Source of the DNA: PCPOR2b sp965220385 | GTDB lineage: Bacteria; Poribacteria; WGA-4E; PCPOR2b | NCBI GenBank assembly: GCA_965220385.1 | Contig: OZ244825.1 | Location: forward strand, 5,704,001-5,768,000 | DNA length: 64,000 nucleotides | Reading direction: 5' to 3' | Shown here: piece after piece, positions 33,744 through 42,553 of the stretch | Layout: every line of letters starts with the position of its first letter | How positions within the stretch are numbered: position 1 is the first letter of the stretch | Notes under the pieces: generated by a model | Told to the model about the DNA's origin: nothing | Databases searched by the model: none | Seen by the model: only the letters and a program-made list of their open reading frames with translations | Program-made: the position numbers and the translations under genes

Positions 33744-35117
33744 GTGGCAGGACTAACGCGGCGTGATTTCATTAAAACATCGGCGTTGGCAGGTGCTGGT
33801 TTGATGACAGGCTGCCTGCGACAAAAGCCAGAAGGGGTCATTTTCAAAGGTTGGCCCTATGAACCGGACCTTGTGCGCAAGAATATCGAATATTTCGAGC
33901 GTCAATCTAATGTGAAGGTTGCCTACGAAGCGGTATCGGGCAACTACCACGATAAGATGGTTGCGCTATTCGTTGGGAAGACGCCGATGGATTGCTGCTA
34001 CGTTCGTGACGATGATCTGGCAGAGTGGGTCGAAGCTGGTTGGCTGCGTCCTTGCGATGACCTGCCCGGTGCCGATCAGTATCTGGAAGATATCTTCGAT
34101 TATAATACGGACGCAATGACCTACGGGGGCAGACGCTACGGTCTTCCCTATTATACCGACTTTACTGTCTGGCTCTATAATGAGCAGATGCTTCAGGCAG
34201 CGGGCTTTGACGCGCCAGCGCAGACCTTGGACGAATTGACTGAACAAGCGATTAAAGTCAAAGAGGCACGGGTGAAATCTCCCGACGGGGATGTTATCGA
34301 ATATCCAATTGTGCTGGGTTTCCGTCAGAATGTCACCGGTTTCAACGACTGGTGGTCACTGAACTATGCAAGCGAGGTTGATCTGTTTGATGATGACATC
34401 AACCCAATTTTCCCGGACGATGAAGGACGACAGGCGGAGAAGATCCTTCAGTGGCTTGTCGACGGCATCCACAAGCACCGCATTATCGACATCAACTCAT
34501 TAACGATGCCGGATATTCGAGAAAACATAGCAGCGGGTAGACAGACATTTTGCTTGATGAGCAAGTACGATGTGGAATGGATAAACAACCGCGAAAACTC
34601 CGCTGTCTCTGAAGCGTATCTGAGCCAACGCGGCATCCCTGAAACAGAAACTCTCCACGCAAAGGTTATCAAGATGGCACGCCTCCCTTCTCTCGAACCC
34701 GAACAGCACGGCACCTTGGGGTGGACACGGATGTATAGTCTAACCGCTCACTGCCAAGAGGACCAACTACTGGAGGCATGGAAGTTGATGCAATTCCTCG
34801 GTGGCAGGGACGCGACCGTTGACTATTATACCGCGCGGCGCTGGTTCCAGCTTCGGGGCTTGGGATTCGCGTTTATATCTCTGATGGATGATCCGGAGAT
34901 TGTTGCACTGACGGAGAAGTGGGGTAATATCCAGCTCGTTAAGGAACTATCGAAAGTCGCCCGCATCCGGGAAAACATCAAAGCCCCATGGTTCCCCGAT
35001 TTTAATGTGTACTACCAGCCAGAGATCCAGAAAATCCTGCTGCGTCAACAATCTCCCCGCGATGGGCTGGGACGGATGGCGAAGCGGTGTCAGGACTTCA
35101 AGCGGGAGTGGTCCTAG
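33744..35117 (+). CDS. Sugar ABC transporter substrate-binding lipoprotein, copy 1 (Tat type)
   Basis: The 457-residue family 1 extracellular solute-binding protein starts with GTG behind GGAGGA. The N-terminus MAGLTRRDFIKTSALAGAG holds the twin-arginine motif (Arg6-Arg7). The lipobox LMTGC puts the lipidated Cys at 24. The mature part begins like periplasmic sugar-binding proteins (FKGWPYEPDLVRKNIEYFE...VAYEAVSGNYHDKMVALF). It is followed by a close paralogue and then by permeases. The predicted role is capture of a sugar or oligosaccharide at the membrane surface. Confidence 0.9.
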   Translation: MAGLTRRDFIKTSALAGAGLMTGCLRQKPEGVIFKGWPYEPDLVRKNIEYFERQSNVKVAYEAVSGNYHDKMVALFVGKTPMDCCYVRDDDLAEWVEAGWLRPCDDLPGADQYLEDIFDYNTDAMTYGGRRYGLPYYTDFTVWLYNEQMLQAAGFDAPAQTLDELTEQAIKVKEARVKSPDGDVIEYPIVLGFRQNVTGFNDWWSLNYASEVDLFDDDINPIFPDDEGRQAEKILQWLVDGIHKHRIIDINSLTMPDIRENIAAGRQTFCLMSKYDVEWINNRENSAVSEAYLSQRGIPETETLHAKVIKMARLPSLEPEQHGTLGWTRMYSLTAHCQEDQLLEAWKLMQFLGGRDATVDYYTARRWFQLRGLGFAFISLMDDPEIVALTEKWGNIQLVKELSKVARIRENIKAPWFPDFNVYYQPEIQKILLRQQSPRDGLGRMAKRCQDFKREWS

Positions 35118-35162
35118 CACGCTGATAGCTCGTATCTAAAAGTATAGGCAGGAAAGGGAGAA

Positions 35163-36536
35163 GTGACAGGACTAACGCGGCGTCATTTTCTCAAAACATC
35201 AGCATTGGCGGGTGCCGGCTTGATGGCAGGTTGTCTGCAGCAAAAGCCCGAAGGCGTTATCTTCAAAGGATGGCCCTACGAGCCGGACCTCGTGCGTAAA
35301 AACATTGAATATTTCGAGCAGCAGTCAAACATCACTGTCGCTTACGAGGCGGTGTCGGGTAACTACCACGATAAAATGGTCGCATTGTTCATTGGTAAGG
35401 CACCGATGGATTGCTGCTATGTGCGTGATGACGACTTTGTTGAATGGATTGAGGCGGGGTGGATCCGTCCGTACGAGGGTATGCCCGGAGCGGATGCATA
35501 CGGCGACGACATCTTCGACTACAACCTAGAGGCGATGAGTTACAAAGGGGAACGCTACGGGCTGCCCTATTACACGGACTTTATGGTATGGGCATACAAT
35601 GAATCGATGGTGCAGGCAGCGGGATATGAGCAATCAGCGCGGACACTGGACGAGTTGACGGAACAGGCGATAAAAATAAAGGAAGCGCGGGTCCGTAGTC
35701 CTGACGGTGATTTAGTTGAATATCCGATTATGCTGGGGTTTCGGCAGGTTGTTACCGGGTTCTTTGATTGGTGGACGTTGAACTACGCCTCCGAGATTGA
35801 TCTGTTTGATGACGATCTAAATCCAATTTTTCCCGATGATGAAGGGCGACGTGCAGAGAAGATCCTTCAGTGGATTGTCGACGGTATCCACAAGCACCGT
35901 ATTATTGACATCAATTCCCTGACCTCGCCACTGATTCTGGAGAATTTCGCAGCGGGGCGTCAAGCATTTGCGATGATCATCCGACACAATATGGAATGGG
36001 TCAATAATCGTGAGAACAGTGCCGTTGTCGAAGCCGATCTTCGGGCGCGGGGTATCCCCGAATCTGAAACCCTCTATGCTAAACCCCTTAAAATGACATA
36101 CATCCCCTCCCTTGAACCGGGGCAAAACGGCACGCTCGGCTGGACGCGGATGTACTGCCTAACGACGCACTGTCGTAAAGAGCACTTATTAGACGCTTGG
36201 CAGTTAATGCAGTTTCTGGGGGGCAAAGATGCAGCAGGCGACTATTACACAGCGCGGCGTTGGTATCGCTTATCCGGCTTGGGCTTTGCCTTCAAGTCCC
36301 TGCTCGACGATCCCGACATTATCGACCAGACCAACCTATGGGGTGACATCGAGATGGTCAGGGCATTGTCAGAGGTAGCACGTATTCGCGAAAACATCAG
36401 AGCCCCATGGTATCCCGATTTCAACTTCTATTCGCAGCCCGAAATCCAGAAGATTCTTATCCGCCAAGTCTCTCCACGCGATGGGTTGGCGCGGATTGCG
36501 AAGCGGTGTCAGGAATTGAAGCGGGAGTGGACTTAA
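35163..36536 (+). CDS. Sugar ABC transporter substrate-binding lipoprotein, copy 2 (Tat type)
   Basis: This paralogue also has 457 residues and aligns with copy 1 without gaps along its length. It has the same Tat motif (TRRHFLKTSALAGAG) and a lipobox LMAGC with Cys24. Differences cluster in segments likely to line the cleft: DFTVWLYNEQMLQ versus DFMVWAYNESMVQ, and NVTGFNDWWSL versus VVTGFFDWWTL. This suggests different or broadened sugar specificity with a shared permease. It starts with GTG behind AAAGGGAGAA. The stop is 22 nt before the permease start. Confidence 0.9.
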   Translation: MTGLTRRHFLKTSALAGAGLMAGCLQQKPEGVIFKGWPYEPDLVRKNIEYFEQQSNITVAYEAVSGNYHDKMVALFIGKAPMDCCYVRDDDFVEWIEAGWIRPYEGMPGADAYGDDIFDYNLEAMSYKGERYGLPYYTDFMVWAYNESMVQAAGYEQSARTLDELTEQAIKIKEARVRSPDGDLVEYPIMLGFRQVVTGFFDWWTLNYASEIDLFDDDLNPIFPDDEGRRAEKILQWIVDGIHKHRIIDINSLTSPLILENFAAGRQAFAMIIRHNMEWVNNRENSAVVEADLRARGIPESETLYAKPLKMTYIPSLEPGQNGTLGWTRMYCLTTHCRKEHLLDAWQLMQFLGGKDAAGDYYTARRWYRLSGLGFAFKSLLDDPDIIDQTNLWGDIEMVRALSEVARIRENIRAPWYPDFNFYSQPEIQKILIRQVSPRDGLARIAKRCQELKREWT

Positions 36537-36558
36537 AGATTAGTGAGGACTTTTAACT

Positions 36559-37530
36559 GTGAGTGAAAGCACTTTGGAGGATCCAACCGTCGCAGAAAGC
36601 AAAACCGTTTCGGGTTTGACAACGAAAGAGCGTGGTGATCGCATTTTCGCCTATCTGCTCAATGTGCCGAGCGTTATTCTTATCCTTGCACTGATCGCGT
36701 ATCCGGTTGTCGTATCGTTATGGACCAGCTTACACCGCTACAATCTGCGCCGTCCGGACGATCATGCCTTCATTGGCTTGGGCAATTATATTGATGTATT
36801 GACCAGTTACGATTTTTGGCATTCGCTCCGCGTTACCCTCTATTTTGGGGGGATGTCGGTGGCGTTGGTTATCGTTGTTGCGATTAGCATTGCTGTACTT
36901 TTCAACGAGCAATTCAGAGGGCGGGGCCTCGCGCGCGCCCTGTTGTTAATTCCGTGGGCAGTGCCGGGTATCGTCAACGGCTTGATGTGGGCGGGCTTAT
37001 TCGGTGAGCACGGCGCGTTTAACCAGATGATGGGCGATTTCGTCGGGTTTTTCAATCGCCTAACAGGTGCTGAGATTGAATATCTGGGCATGGCTTCGCC
37101 GTTTGTCGCACTCAACGCCGCTATTGCCGCTCACGTCTGGCGGAGCGTACCGTTTGCATGTATTATCTTTTTGGCTGCGTTGCAGGCAATTCCCAGTGAG
37201 CAATACCGCGCGGCACAAGTAGATGGCGCGAGCGCATGGCGTCGTTTCCAACACATCACGCTGCCGTGGCTGCTGCACCCAATCATGATCGTCGCTATCA
37301 TTGAAACAATGAATGCTTTCCGCGGTGGTTTCGACATTATCTACGCCCTAACTGCGGGCGGTCCCGGCGATGCGACCTATGTCATCGCGTGGCAGACTTA
37401 CAAAGAAGCCTTTGGACGCCTCAACTTCGGCGGGTCAAATGCCTACTCCTACCTAATCACGCTTATTACCATGGGACTAGCGATTATTTATATTCGAGTG
37501 TTGTATCGTCGAGGCACCGTTCAAGGCTAA
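36559..37530 (+). CDS. Sugar ABC transporter permease, MalF/UgpA type
   Basis: The 323-residue membrane protein has about six helices after a cytoplasmic N-terminus (ERGDRIFAYLLNVPSVILILALIAYP). The EAA loop EQYRAAQVDGASAWRRFQHITLPWL near 214-238 contacts the ATPase. It starts with GTG. With the next gene it forms the heterodimeric channel fed by the two binding proteins. Confidence 0.92.
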   Translation: MSESTLEDPTVAESKTVSGLTTKERGDRIFAYLLNVPSVILILALIAYPVVVSLWTSLHRYNLRRPDDHAFIGLGNYIDVLTSYDFWHSLRVTLYFGGMSVALVIVVAISIAVLFNEQFRGRGLARALLLIPWAVPGIVNGLMWAGLFGEHGAFNQMMGDFVGFFNRLTGAEIEYLGMASPFVALNAAIAAHVWRSVPFACIIFLAALQAIPSEQYRAAQVDGASAWRRFQHITLPWLLHPIMIVAIIETMNAFRGGFDIIYALTAGGPGDATYVIAWQTYKEAFGRLNFGGSNAYSYLITLITMGLAIIYIRVLYRRGTVQG

Positions 37531-37542
37531 GAAGGGGATTTT

Positions 37543-38400
37543 GTGAATAGACCAGTTGTCAAACGAACTATTTTATATGTGCTTGTAGTGATTGCGGCGC
37601 TGTATATTGTAATACCGTACCTGTGGGTTGTATTGGTTAGCTTCATGCAGGAGCGCGAAGCGACGCAACTGCATTGGATTCCACGCGAGCCGACGTTAGA
37701 AAACTATCTGATGTACTTCCGTGTATACGGTGATAGTGCGGAAATCGGTGCAGCAACAGCGCGACAGTTTCCGCGTGCGATTCTCAACAGTTTCATCATC
37801 GGGGGGACGGTGATGTTTATCAATCTGTTCTTCGGGTCGCTTGCAGCGTATGCGTTGGCGCGGATGAATTTTGGTGGTAACCTTGCCCTATTGTTGTTCT
37901 ATCTCGGTTCGCGTAGCGTGCCGGGTGTGGCGATTATGATACCGATGTATCTCGTGATGCGGAGCTACGGTTTGTTAGATACTCACATTGCGGTGATCCT
38001 TGCGCATGTAACCTTTACCCTACCGTTCACTATCTGGATCCTTAAGGGCTATTTCCAGACGGTGCCGCTCGATTTAGAGCGGGCGGCGCGGGTCGATGGC
38101 TGTTCCCGTCTCGGTGCACTGTTCCGTGTATTCCTGCCGGTAACGACTCCCGGCATGATCGCAGTGGGTATTTTCTCTTTCATCTCGTCGTGGGGCGAGT
38201 TTTTCTTCGCCCTCTTGTTCACCTCTACCATATTCTCAAAACCTGTGACTGTGGTAGCGTCAGACTTTGCACAGGAGCTGCAAATCGACTTCACAATTAT
38301 TGCCGCCGGTGGAGTGTTGGTGGTACTGCTTCCGATTATCCTTGCGTTCATCTTCCAACGATTCATCATTCACGGCATTGGCGGCGCGGTGACGGGATAA
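37543..38400 (+). CDS. Sugar ABC transporter permease, MalG/UgpE type
   Basis: The 285-residue permease has about six helices (YVLVVIAALYIVIPYLWVVLVSF at the N-terminus). The EAA loop is LDLERAARVDGCSRLGALFRVFLPV near 178-202. The stop of the first permease is 12 nt upstream. Initiation is by GTG behind GAAGGGG. The pair is of the CUT1 oligosaccharide type; the sugar itself cannot be read from the sequence. Confidence 0.92.
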   Translation: MNRPVVKRTILYVLVVIAALYIVIPYLWVVLVSFMQEREATQLHWIPREPTLENYLMYFRVYGDSAEIGAATARQFPRAILNSFIIGGTVMFINLFFGSLAAYALARMNFGGNLALLLFYLGSRSVPGVAIMIPMYLVMRSYGLLDTHIAVILAHVTFTLPFTIWILKGYFQTVPLDLERAARVDGCSRLGALFRVFLPVTTPGMIAVGIFSFISSWGEFFFALLFTSTIFSKPVTVVASDFAQELQIDFTIIAAGGVLVVLLPIILAFIFQRFIIHGIGGAVTG

Positions 38401-38454
38401 CTCTGCAAAAAGAAAAGCAGTAAAATCTGCGGAGGAAAGGATAGGTAATTTTTC

Positions 38455-39240
38455 GTGAAGCGAGGAACAGTTATATTAATACTAATGTTGCTGCTATCAT
38501 CAGCCTCTGCAGAGGTGCTTCGTCACGATTTCAGCAATCTGGATTTGGAGGGTTGGGTTATCAGCGAAGATCACCAGGCAGCATCTATTGAAAATGGTGA
38601 ATTGATTGCAGGCGTTCCGCCTCCCCAACCCGACATCACAACTCTCGTTTTGTTACCCTTTAAAGGGATGCCCGCCAGTGATTATGATGTCGCGGTGTCT
38701 GTGAAACTCGATCTTTTCGTGGTCCACCCGATTGTTGCTAACGGAACAGGAATTGGACTCCGTGGGCATTCAACTGAAAAATTCTTCGGGCTTGTAGAAA
38801 ACGACAAGTTACAAGATCCGCGATCTCTGGGTGACTTAGGTTACTATTTTTTTATTGGACAGAACACCGAAGAACAATGGGGTGTTGGCGCATCAATTTG
38901 GCATATCGAGCAGGTGCTGGTAAATGCAGAAGGAATTATTCGGGGAATATTCGTAGAGAATACATTGCTGAGATTTGCACCGTTTGATGTCAAATTGGGT
39001 GAGTGGTATCGCCTAAGAGTCATAGCAGAGGGAAATCTATTCCGAGTGTTTATCAACGAAGAGCAGATGCTGGGATTGAGAGATGTCCGCTATTCCGAAG
39101 GGATAATCTTTCTGTCGTCGGGATTTGGCAACCTTGCTCGTTTTGACGACTTTGAGGTAACATACGATGCTGCTGCCGCTGTCCAACCGCAGAAAAAATT
39201 GACAACAAGGTGGAGTGAAATAAAAATCGAATCCCGATAA
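38455..39240 (+). CDS. Exported DUF1080-like (concanavalin-fold) protein with W-S-x-I-K tail
   Basis: The 261-residue protein has a signal peptide (LILMLLLSSASA). A single jelly-roll of the DUF1080 / 3-keto-disaccharide hydrolase-like type follows, with LRHDFSNLDLEGW, GEWYRLRVIAEGNLFRVFINEEQML and ARFDDFEVTY as visible landmarks. It ends VQPQKKLTTRWSEIKIESR, the tail found on the LamG and propeller proteins. It lies inside the ABC operon, between the second permease and the ATPase. It starts with GTG behind GGAGGAAAGG. I infer a surface glycan-binding or glycan-degrading accessory for the transporter. Confidence 0.75.
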   Translation: MKRGTVILILMLLLSSASAEVLRHDFSNLDLEGWVISEDHQAASIENGELIAGVPPPQPDITTLVLLPFKGMPASDYDVAVSVKLDLFVVHPIVANGTGIGLRGHSTEKFFGLVENDKLQDPRSLGDLGYYFFIGQNTEEQWGVGASIWHIEQVLVNAEGIIRGIFVENTLLRFAPFDVKLGEWYRLRVIAEGNLFRVFINEEQMLGLRDVRYSEGIIFLSSGFGNLARFDDFEVTYDAAAAVQPQKKLTTRWSEIKIESR

Positions 39241-39316
39241 ATTGGTGCTTAAAAAATTAAAGCAATTTGGACAAATTGTAGATATATAGTTGAGCGCATG
39301 GGACAGGAGGAATTCT

Positions 39317-40417
39317 TTGGCAAAAGTTGTTATTGAGCACCTTACAAAACATTTTGGCGAGGTTGTCGCGGTAGATGACCTTTCCTTAGAGATTGTAGAC
39401 CGCGAATTTTTGACATTGCTTGGACCGTCGGGTTGTGGCAAAACCACTACGTTGAACATTGTCGCAGGATTAGAAGATCCAACAAATGGACGCGTATTTT
39501 TCGACGACGACGACGTAACTGATGTTCCACCGGAACGACGCGACATAGCGATGGTTTTCCAGACCTACGCACTATACCCCCACATGCGGGTTTACGATAA
39601 TATTGCCTTTGGGTTGCGAATGCGTGGCACACCGACTGACGAGATTGACAGGCTTGTGCAAGATGCGGCGAAAGCGATGGAGATTGATCACCTGCTCAAG
39701 AGAAAACCGCGTGAACTCAGTGGAGGGCAGCGACAACGAGTCGCATTAGCGCGCGCCATCGTCCGGAATGCTCATGTGTTCCTGCTTGACGAACCGCTCT
39801 CGAATCTCGACGCCAAATTGCGCGTGACAATGCGTACCGAACTCAAGCGGCTGCACGCTGAATTGGAAAAAACCTTTGTCTATGTCACGCACGACCAAGC
39901 GGAATCGCTCATCATGTCGGATCGGATTGTGGTGCTCAACGAGGGGAAACTCCAACAGCTGGGGACGCCTGAAGAGATCTACAATCAACCTGCCAATGCG
40001 TTTATCGCAGGCTTTGTTGGGAGTCCACCGATGAATTTCTTTGACGGTCAGTTGCAAAATGGCGGTGGAGAAGGGTGGGTAGTGAAGGGAGAAGGATATA
40101 CCTGTGATTTTACACCGGCATCGACGCGACGTCTAACTGAGAACGCCTCGACAGAGGTACAACTCGGTGTGCGTCCGGAAGATATTGAGGTGCTACCGGA
40201 TGAATCACCTTCTGCCCAAGCCACCGTTGTGGTGCGAGAACCGTTGGGCAGCGACCTATTTCTCACTTTGGAATTGGGCGGCGTGACTTTTAAGGCGCGA
40301 ACCCACCCCGACGCGCGCATTGACCGTGGCGACAATGTGCCAATCCGTTTTAGGCCAACCAAGGTCCATCTGTTCAATCGAACCACAGGGGCAACGCTCC
40401 TTGAGTCTAGGCAGTGA
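39317..40417 (+). CDS. Sugar ABC transporter ATP-binding protein, MalK/UgpC type
   Basis: The 366-residue ATPase has Walker A GPSGCGKTT (about 36-44), the Q-loop in VFQTYALYPH, signature LSGGQRQRV (about 135-143), Walker B VFLLDEP and the switch His in YVTHDQAE. A C-terminal TOBE-type regulatory domain follows (QLGVRPEDIEVL). The start is TTG at 39317, with AGGAGG six bases before it; a TTG at 39290 lacks a site. It energises the two permeases encoded upstream. Confidence 0.94.
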   Translation: MAKVVIEHLTKHFGEVVAVDDLSLEIVDREFLTLLGPSGCGKTTTLNIVAGLEDPTNGRVFFDDDDVTDVPPERRDIAMVFQTYALYPHMRVYDNIAFGLRMRGTPTDEIDRLVQDAAKAMEIDHLLKRKPRELSGGQRQRVALARAIVRNAHVFLLDEPLSNLDAKLRVTMRTELKRLHAELEKTFVYVTHDQAESLIMSDRIVVLNEGKLQQLGTPEEIYNQPANAFIAGFVGSPPMNFFDGQLQNGGGEGWVVKGEGYTCDFTPASTRRLTENASTEVQLGVRPEDIEVLPDESPSAQATVVVREPLGSDLFLTLELGGVTFKARTHPDARIDRGDNVPIRFRPTKVHLFNRTTGATLLESRQ

Positions 40418-40433
40418 GGTAATCAAGACCCTT

Positions 40434-41297
40434 CTACGGGATTTCAAACGGGATTGTCGCTAAAAATGTTGCTTCCGCTCGGCGATTGTGCGTCTGTGCA
40501 GCGACCACGGAACCGTAGACATTCCCCAGATAGAAGATACCCCCAAGTGTTCCAAGTGCCCAGCCCTTGCGAGAGGAAATTCCATTTTCGGAAAATCCAT
40601 CGTAAGTTCCCCATCCCAATACACCTAAAAAGAACACGGTGAGCAGCGCGTCATTGAGACGTCCGACATAGACCCTACCGCTGCCTGGCAGGACAGTGGA
40701 CAGAAATCCCGCCAATAATGGACTTTTGGACGGAAGCGCTTTCCCAGCTTCACCGTACCTTTTGTATACTGACACACGATGGCTGACTGCCTCTGGTGTT
40801 CCACTCAAGTCGAACTGATCGAAGTGTTGAATAGCACTTTCCCACCGCTTTTGCGTTAGTTTGCTCATGCCAATCAGCATCTGTGATTTCCAGCGATATT
40901 CCCCTCCCTGAAACAGTCCTTGTGATTCCTTGAGAAAATCGATGGATTCGTCGTACCGCTCCACCAAGAAGTAGGTTGCACCGAGTTCATATCGTGCTGC
41001 ATTGGAATCGGATTGTGCCTGAAGGAATTGAACTGCGCGATCGGGTTGCCCGCCTAAGCGATAACTCTCGGCGATGCGACGTAAAATATCATCGTCCAGA
41101 CCTGCCGGTTGAGAAAAGAGATAACGCTGATACTCACCCGCTGCGCGGAGATAGTCACCTTGTGCAAAAAGATAATCTGCGAATTTGCGGATGTTTGCCG
41201 GTTGATAATAATCGATTTGTGGGCTGTCCGCAACTGCTATCAACACTGGAAACAGAGAACAGAACCCGGTGAGGAAAATAGCGTGACGATAAATCAT
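40434..41297 (-). CDS. Exported TPR-repeat protein partnered with the YidD-like gene
   Basis: The 287-residue protein has a signal peptide (ending VLIAVADS). Several tetratricopeptide-like helix pairs follow (FADYLFAQGDYLRAAGEYQRYL, AESYRLGGQPDRAVQFL, YFLVERYDESIDFL, KRWESAIQHF). A C-terminal hydrophobic part (STVLPGSGRVYVGRLNDALLTVFFLGVLGW) probably holds one or two membrane helices. Its start overlaps the end of the YidD-like gene by four bases, so the two are translated together. A role in envelope assembly is an inference. Confidence 0.7.
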   Translation of the reverse strand: MIYRHAIFLTGFCSLFPVLIAVADSPQIDYYQPANIRKFADYLFAQGDYLRAAGEYQRYLFSQPAGLDDDILRRIAESYRLGGQPDRAVQFLQAQSDSNAARYELGATYFLVERYDESIDFLKESQGLFQGGEYRWKSQMLIGMSKLTQKRWESAIQHFDQFDLSGTPEAVSHRVSVYKRYGEAGKALPSKSPLLAGFLSTVLPGSGRVYVGRLNDALLTVFFLGVLGWGTYDGFSENGISSRKGWALGTLGGIFYLGNVYGSVVAAQTHNRRAEATFLATIPFEIP

Positions 41298-41740
41298 CTG
41301 GTCAACGCCTCCCGTGAGTATGCCTCAACCGGATCGATATACTTGCCTATTGCTTCGTCAAAGGTATAGTGTGTATGTAGCGCGATTCCGTTGTCACGCA
41401 GCAGACGGTCAGCGGTCAACAATACACCGCGAAAGAAACCGTATTCTTGGATTGATCCCATGCCGAATCTGGAGCAACTGGGAGAGAAATTGCAGGCGGG
41501 CAGGTCTTGTGTCGAAATGTATTTTTGGTAGAGACGGATTAGCCCAGTCGAAAATAGGCGGACCGGTGTCGATTCTTTGAAATTAAAAGGGATGGCTTCC
41601 TGCTTTTGGTGTACTATCTGGATTGGATTTGCACGCAGGATAAAGGCGAGATCGGCAGACTCCTCAGGCGTGGCAGCCCATCCCCGCGACGAAGCACACA
41701 GAATTAGGATGATCCAGATACCGAGTAGACGAATTACCAT
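41294..41740 (-). CDS. YidD-domain protein with an N-terminal signal/anchor extension
   Basis: The 148-residue protein contains the YidD membrane-insertion-efficiency domain, LIRLYQKYIS...CNFSPSCSRFGMGSIQEYGFFRG, near residues 66-110. Two of the family's conserved cysteines are present. Standard YidD is about 70-90 residues and cytoplasmic at the inner membrane. This one has about 65 extra residues, starting with a signal-like helix (LLGIWIILILCASSRGWA), so it may act outside the cytoplasm. AAGGAGG precedes the ATG. It is translationally coupled to the TPR gene. Confidence 0.82.
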   Translation of the reverse strand: MVIRLLGIWIILILCASSRGWAATPEESADLAFILRANPIQIVHQKQEAIPFNFKESTPVRLFSTGLIRLYQKYISTQDLPACNFSPSCSRFGMGSIQEYGFFRGVLLTADRLLRDNGIALHTHYTFDEAIGKYIDPVEAYSREALTR

Positions 41741-41792
41741 TTGGCCTCCTTGATTTTCACCTCTTTGGGTATCTTGGATTGTCCAATTCGAT

Positions 41793-42503
41793 TTACATCA
41801 GAGGTGTCCGGATGACTGCCTCAAGAACGTGAGCACGCGGGGACTGCGAGACGAGAAGCAGGATTAAATCCGCGACCTCTTCTGGCAAGGTTAGGTTCTC
41901 GATGACGTCGTCTGGATGGTTATCGCGGCGCATCTTGGTGTCGACGGGTCCCGGACATACCACACTCGCTTTGACACCGTGTGGACGACCTTCGTTGTTC
42001 GTGGTTTCGGTGAAACCGACAACGCCAAATTTGGACGCGCAGTACGCCCCGCCGTTGGGATGCCCATTTTTACCCGAGACTGACGAAACGTTGACGATAT
42101 GTCCGGATTTCCGCTCGCACATGTGACTGAACACTGCCTGTGTGCAGAGGAAAACACCTTTGAGGTTAACGGCGATATTGAGGTCCCAATCCTCCTCCCG
42201 AATCTGAGGAATCGGATTGTGGATGGCGACGCCGGCGTTGTTGACAAGAATATCGATCCTGCCGAACCTGTCGAGCGCCCCTTTCGCCATCGCGTCCACC
42301 TGCGATTTTTGCGTTACATCGGTTGGTATTGTGAGGGCTTGGCGACCGAGTGAAGACACCTCACCTGCGACGGCTTCAATCTCTGAGAGCGTTCGCGCCG
42401 CAAGCACCAAATCTGCCCCCTCTCGCGCAAAGGCGAGCGCAGTTGATCTGCCAATTCCGCGTCCGGCACCGGTAATAATTGCAACCTGGTTTTCAAGCTT
42501 CAT
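41793..42503 (-). CDS. Short-chain dehydrogenase/reductase
   Basis: The 236-residue NAD(P)-dependent oxidoreductase has the cofactor motif TGAGRGIG (residues 11-18), NNAGVA (about 87-92), the catalytic Ser in VSSVSG and the Y-x3-K dyad in YCASKFG. It most resembles FabG-like 3-oxoacyl or sugar-alcohol dehydrogenases; the substrate is not determined. It lies 50 nt upstream of nothing on its own strand but follows the mandelate-racemase-family gene, with which it may form a sugar-acid pathway. GGAGG is 13 nt before the ATG. Confidence 0.9.
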   Translation of the reverse strand: MKLENQVAIITGAGRGIGRSTALAFAREGADLVLAARTLSEIEAVAGEVSSLGRQALTIPTDVTQKSQVDAMAKGALDRFGRIDILVNNAGVAIHNPIPQIREEDWDLNIAVNLKGVFLCTQAVFSHMCERKSGHIVNVSSVSGKNGHPNGGAYCASKFGVVGFTETTNNEGRPHGVKASVVCPGPVDTKMRRDNHPDDVIENLTLPEEVADLILLLVSQSPRAHVLEAVIRTPLM

Positions 42504-42553
42504 TCGTATGACTTTGCCTCCGATTGGTGGAGATATGCCTCGGCTTGGCTCAT

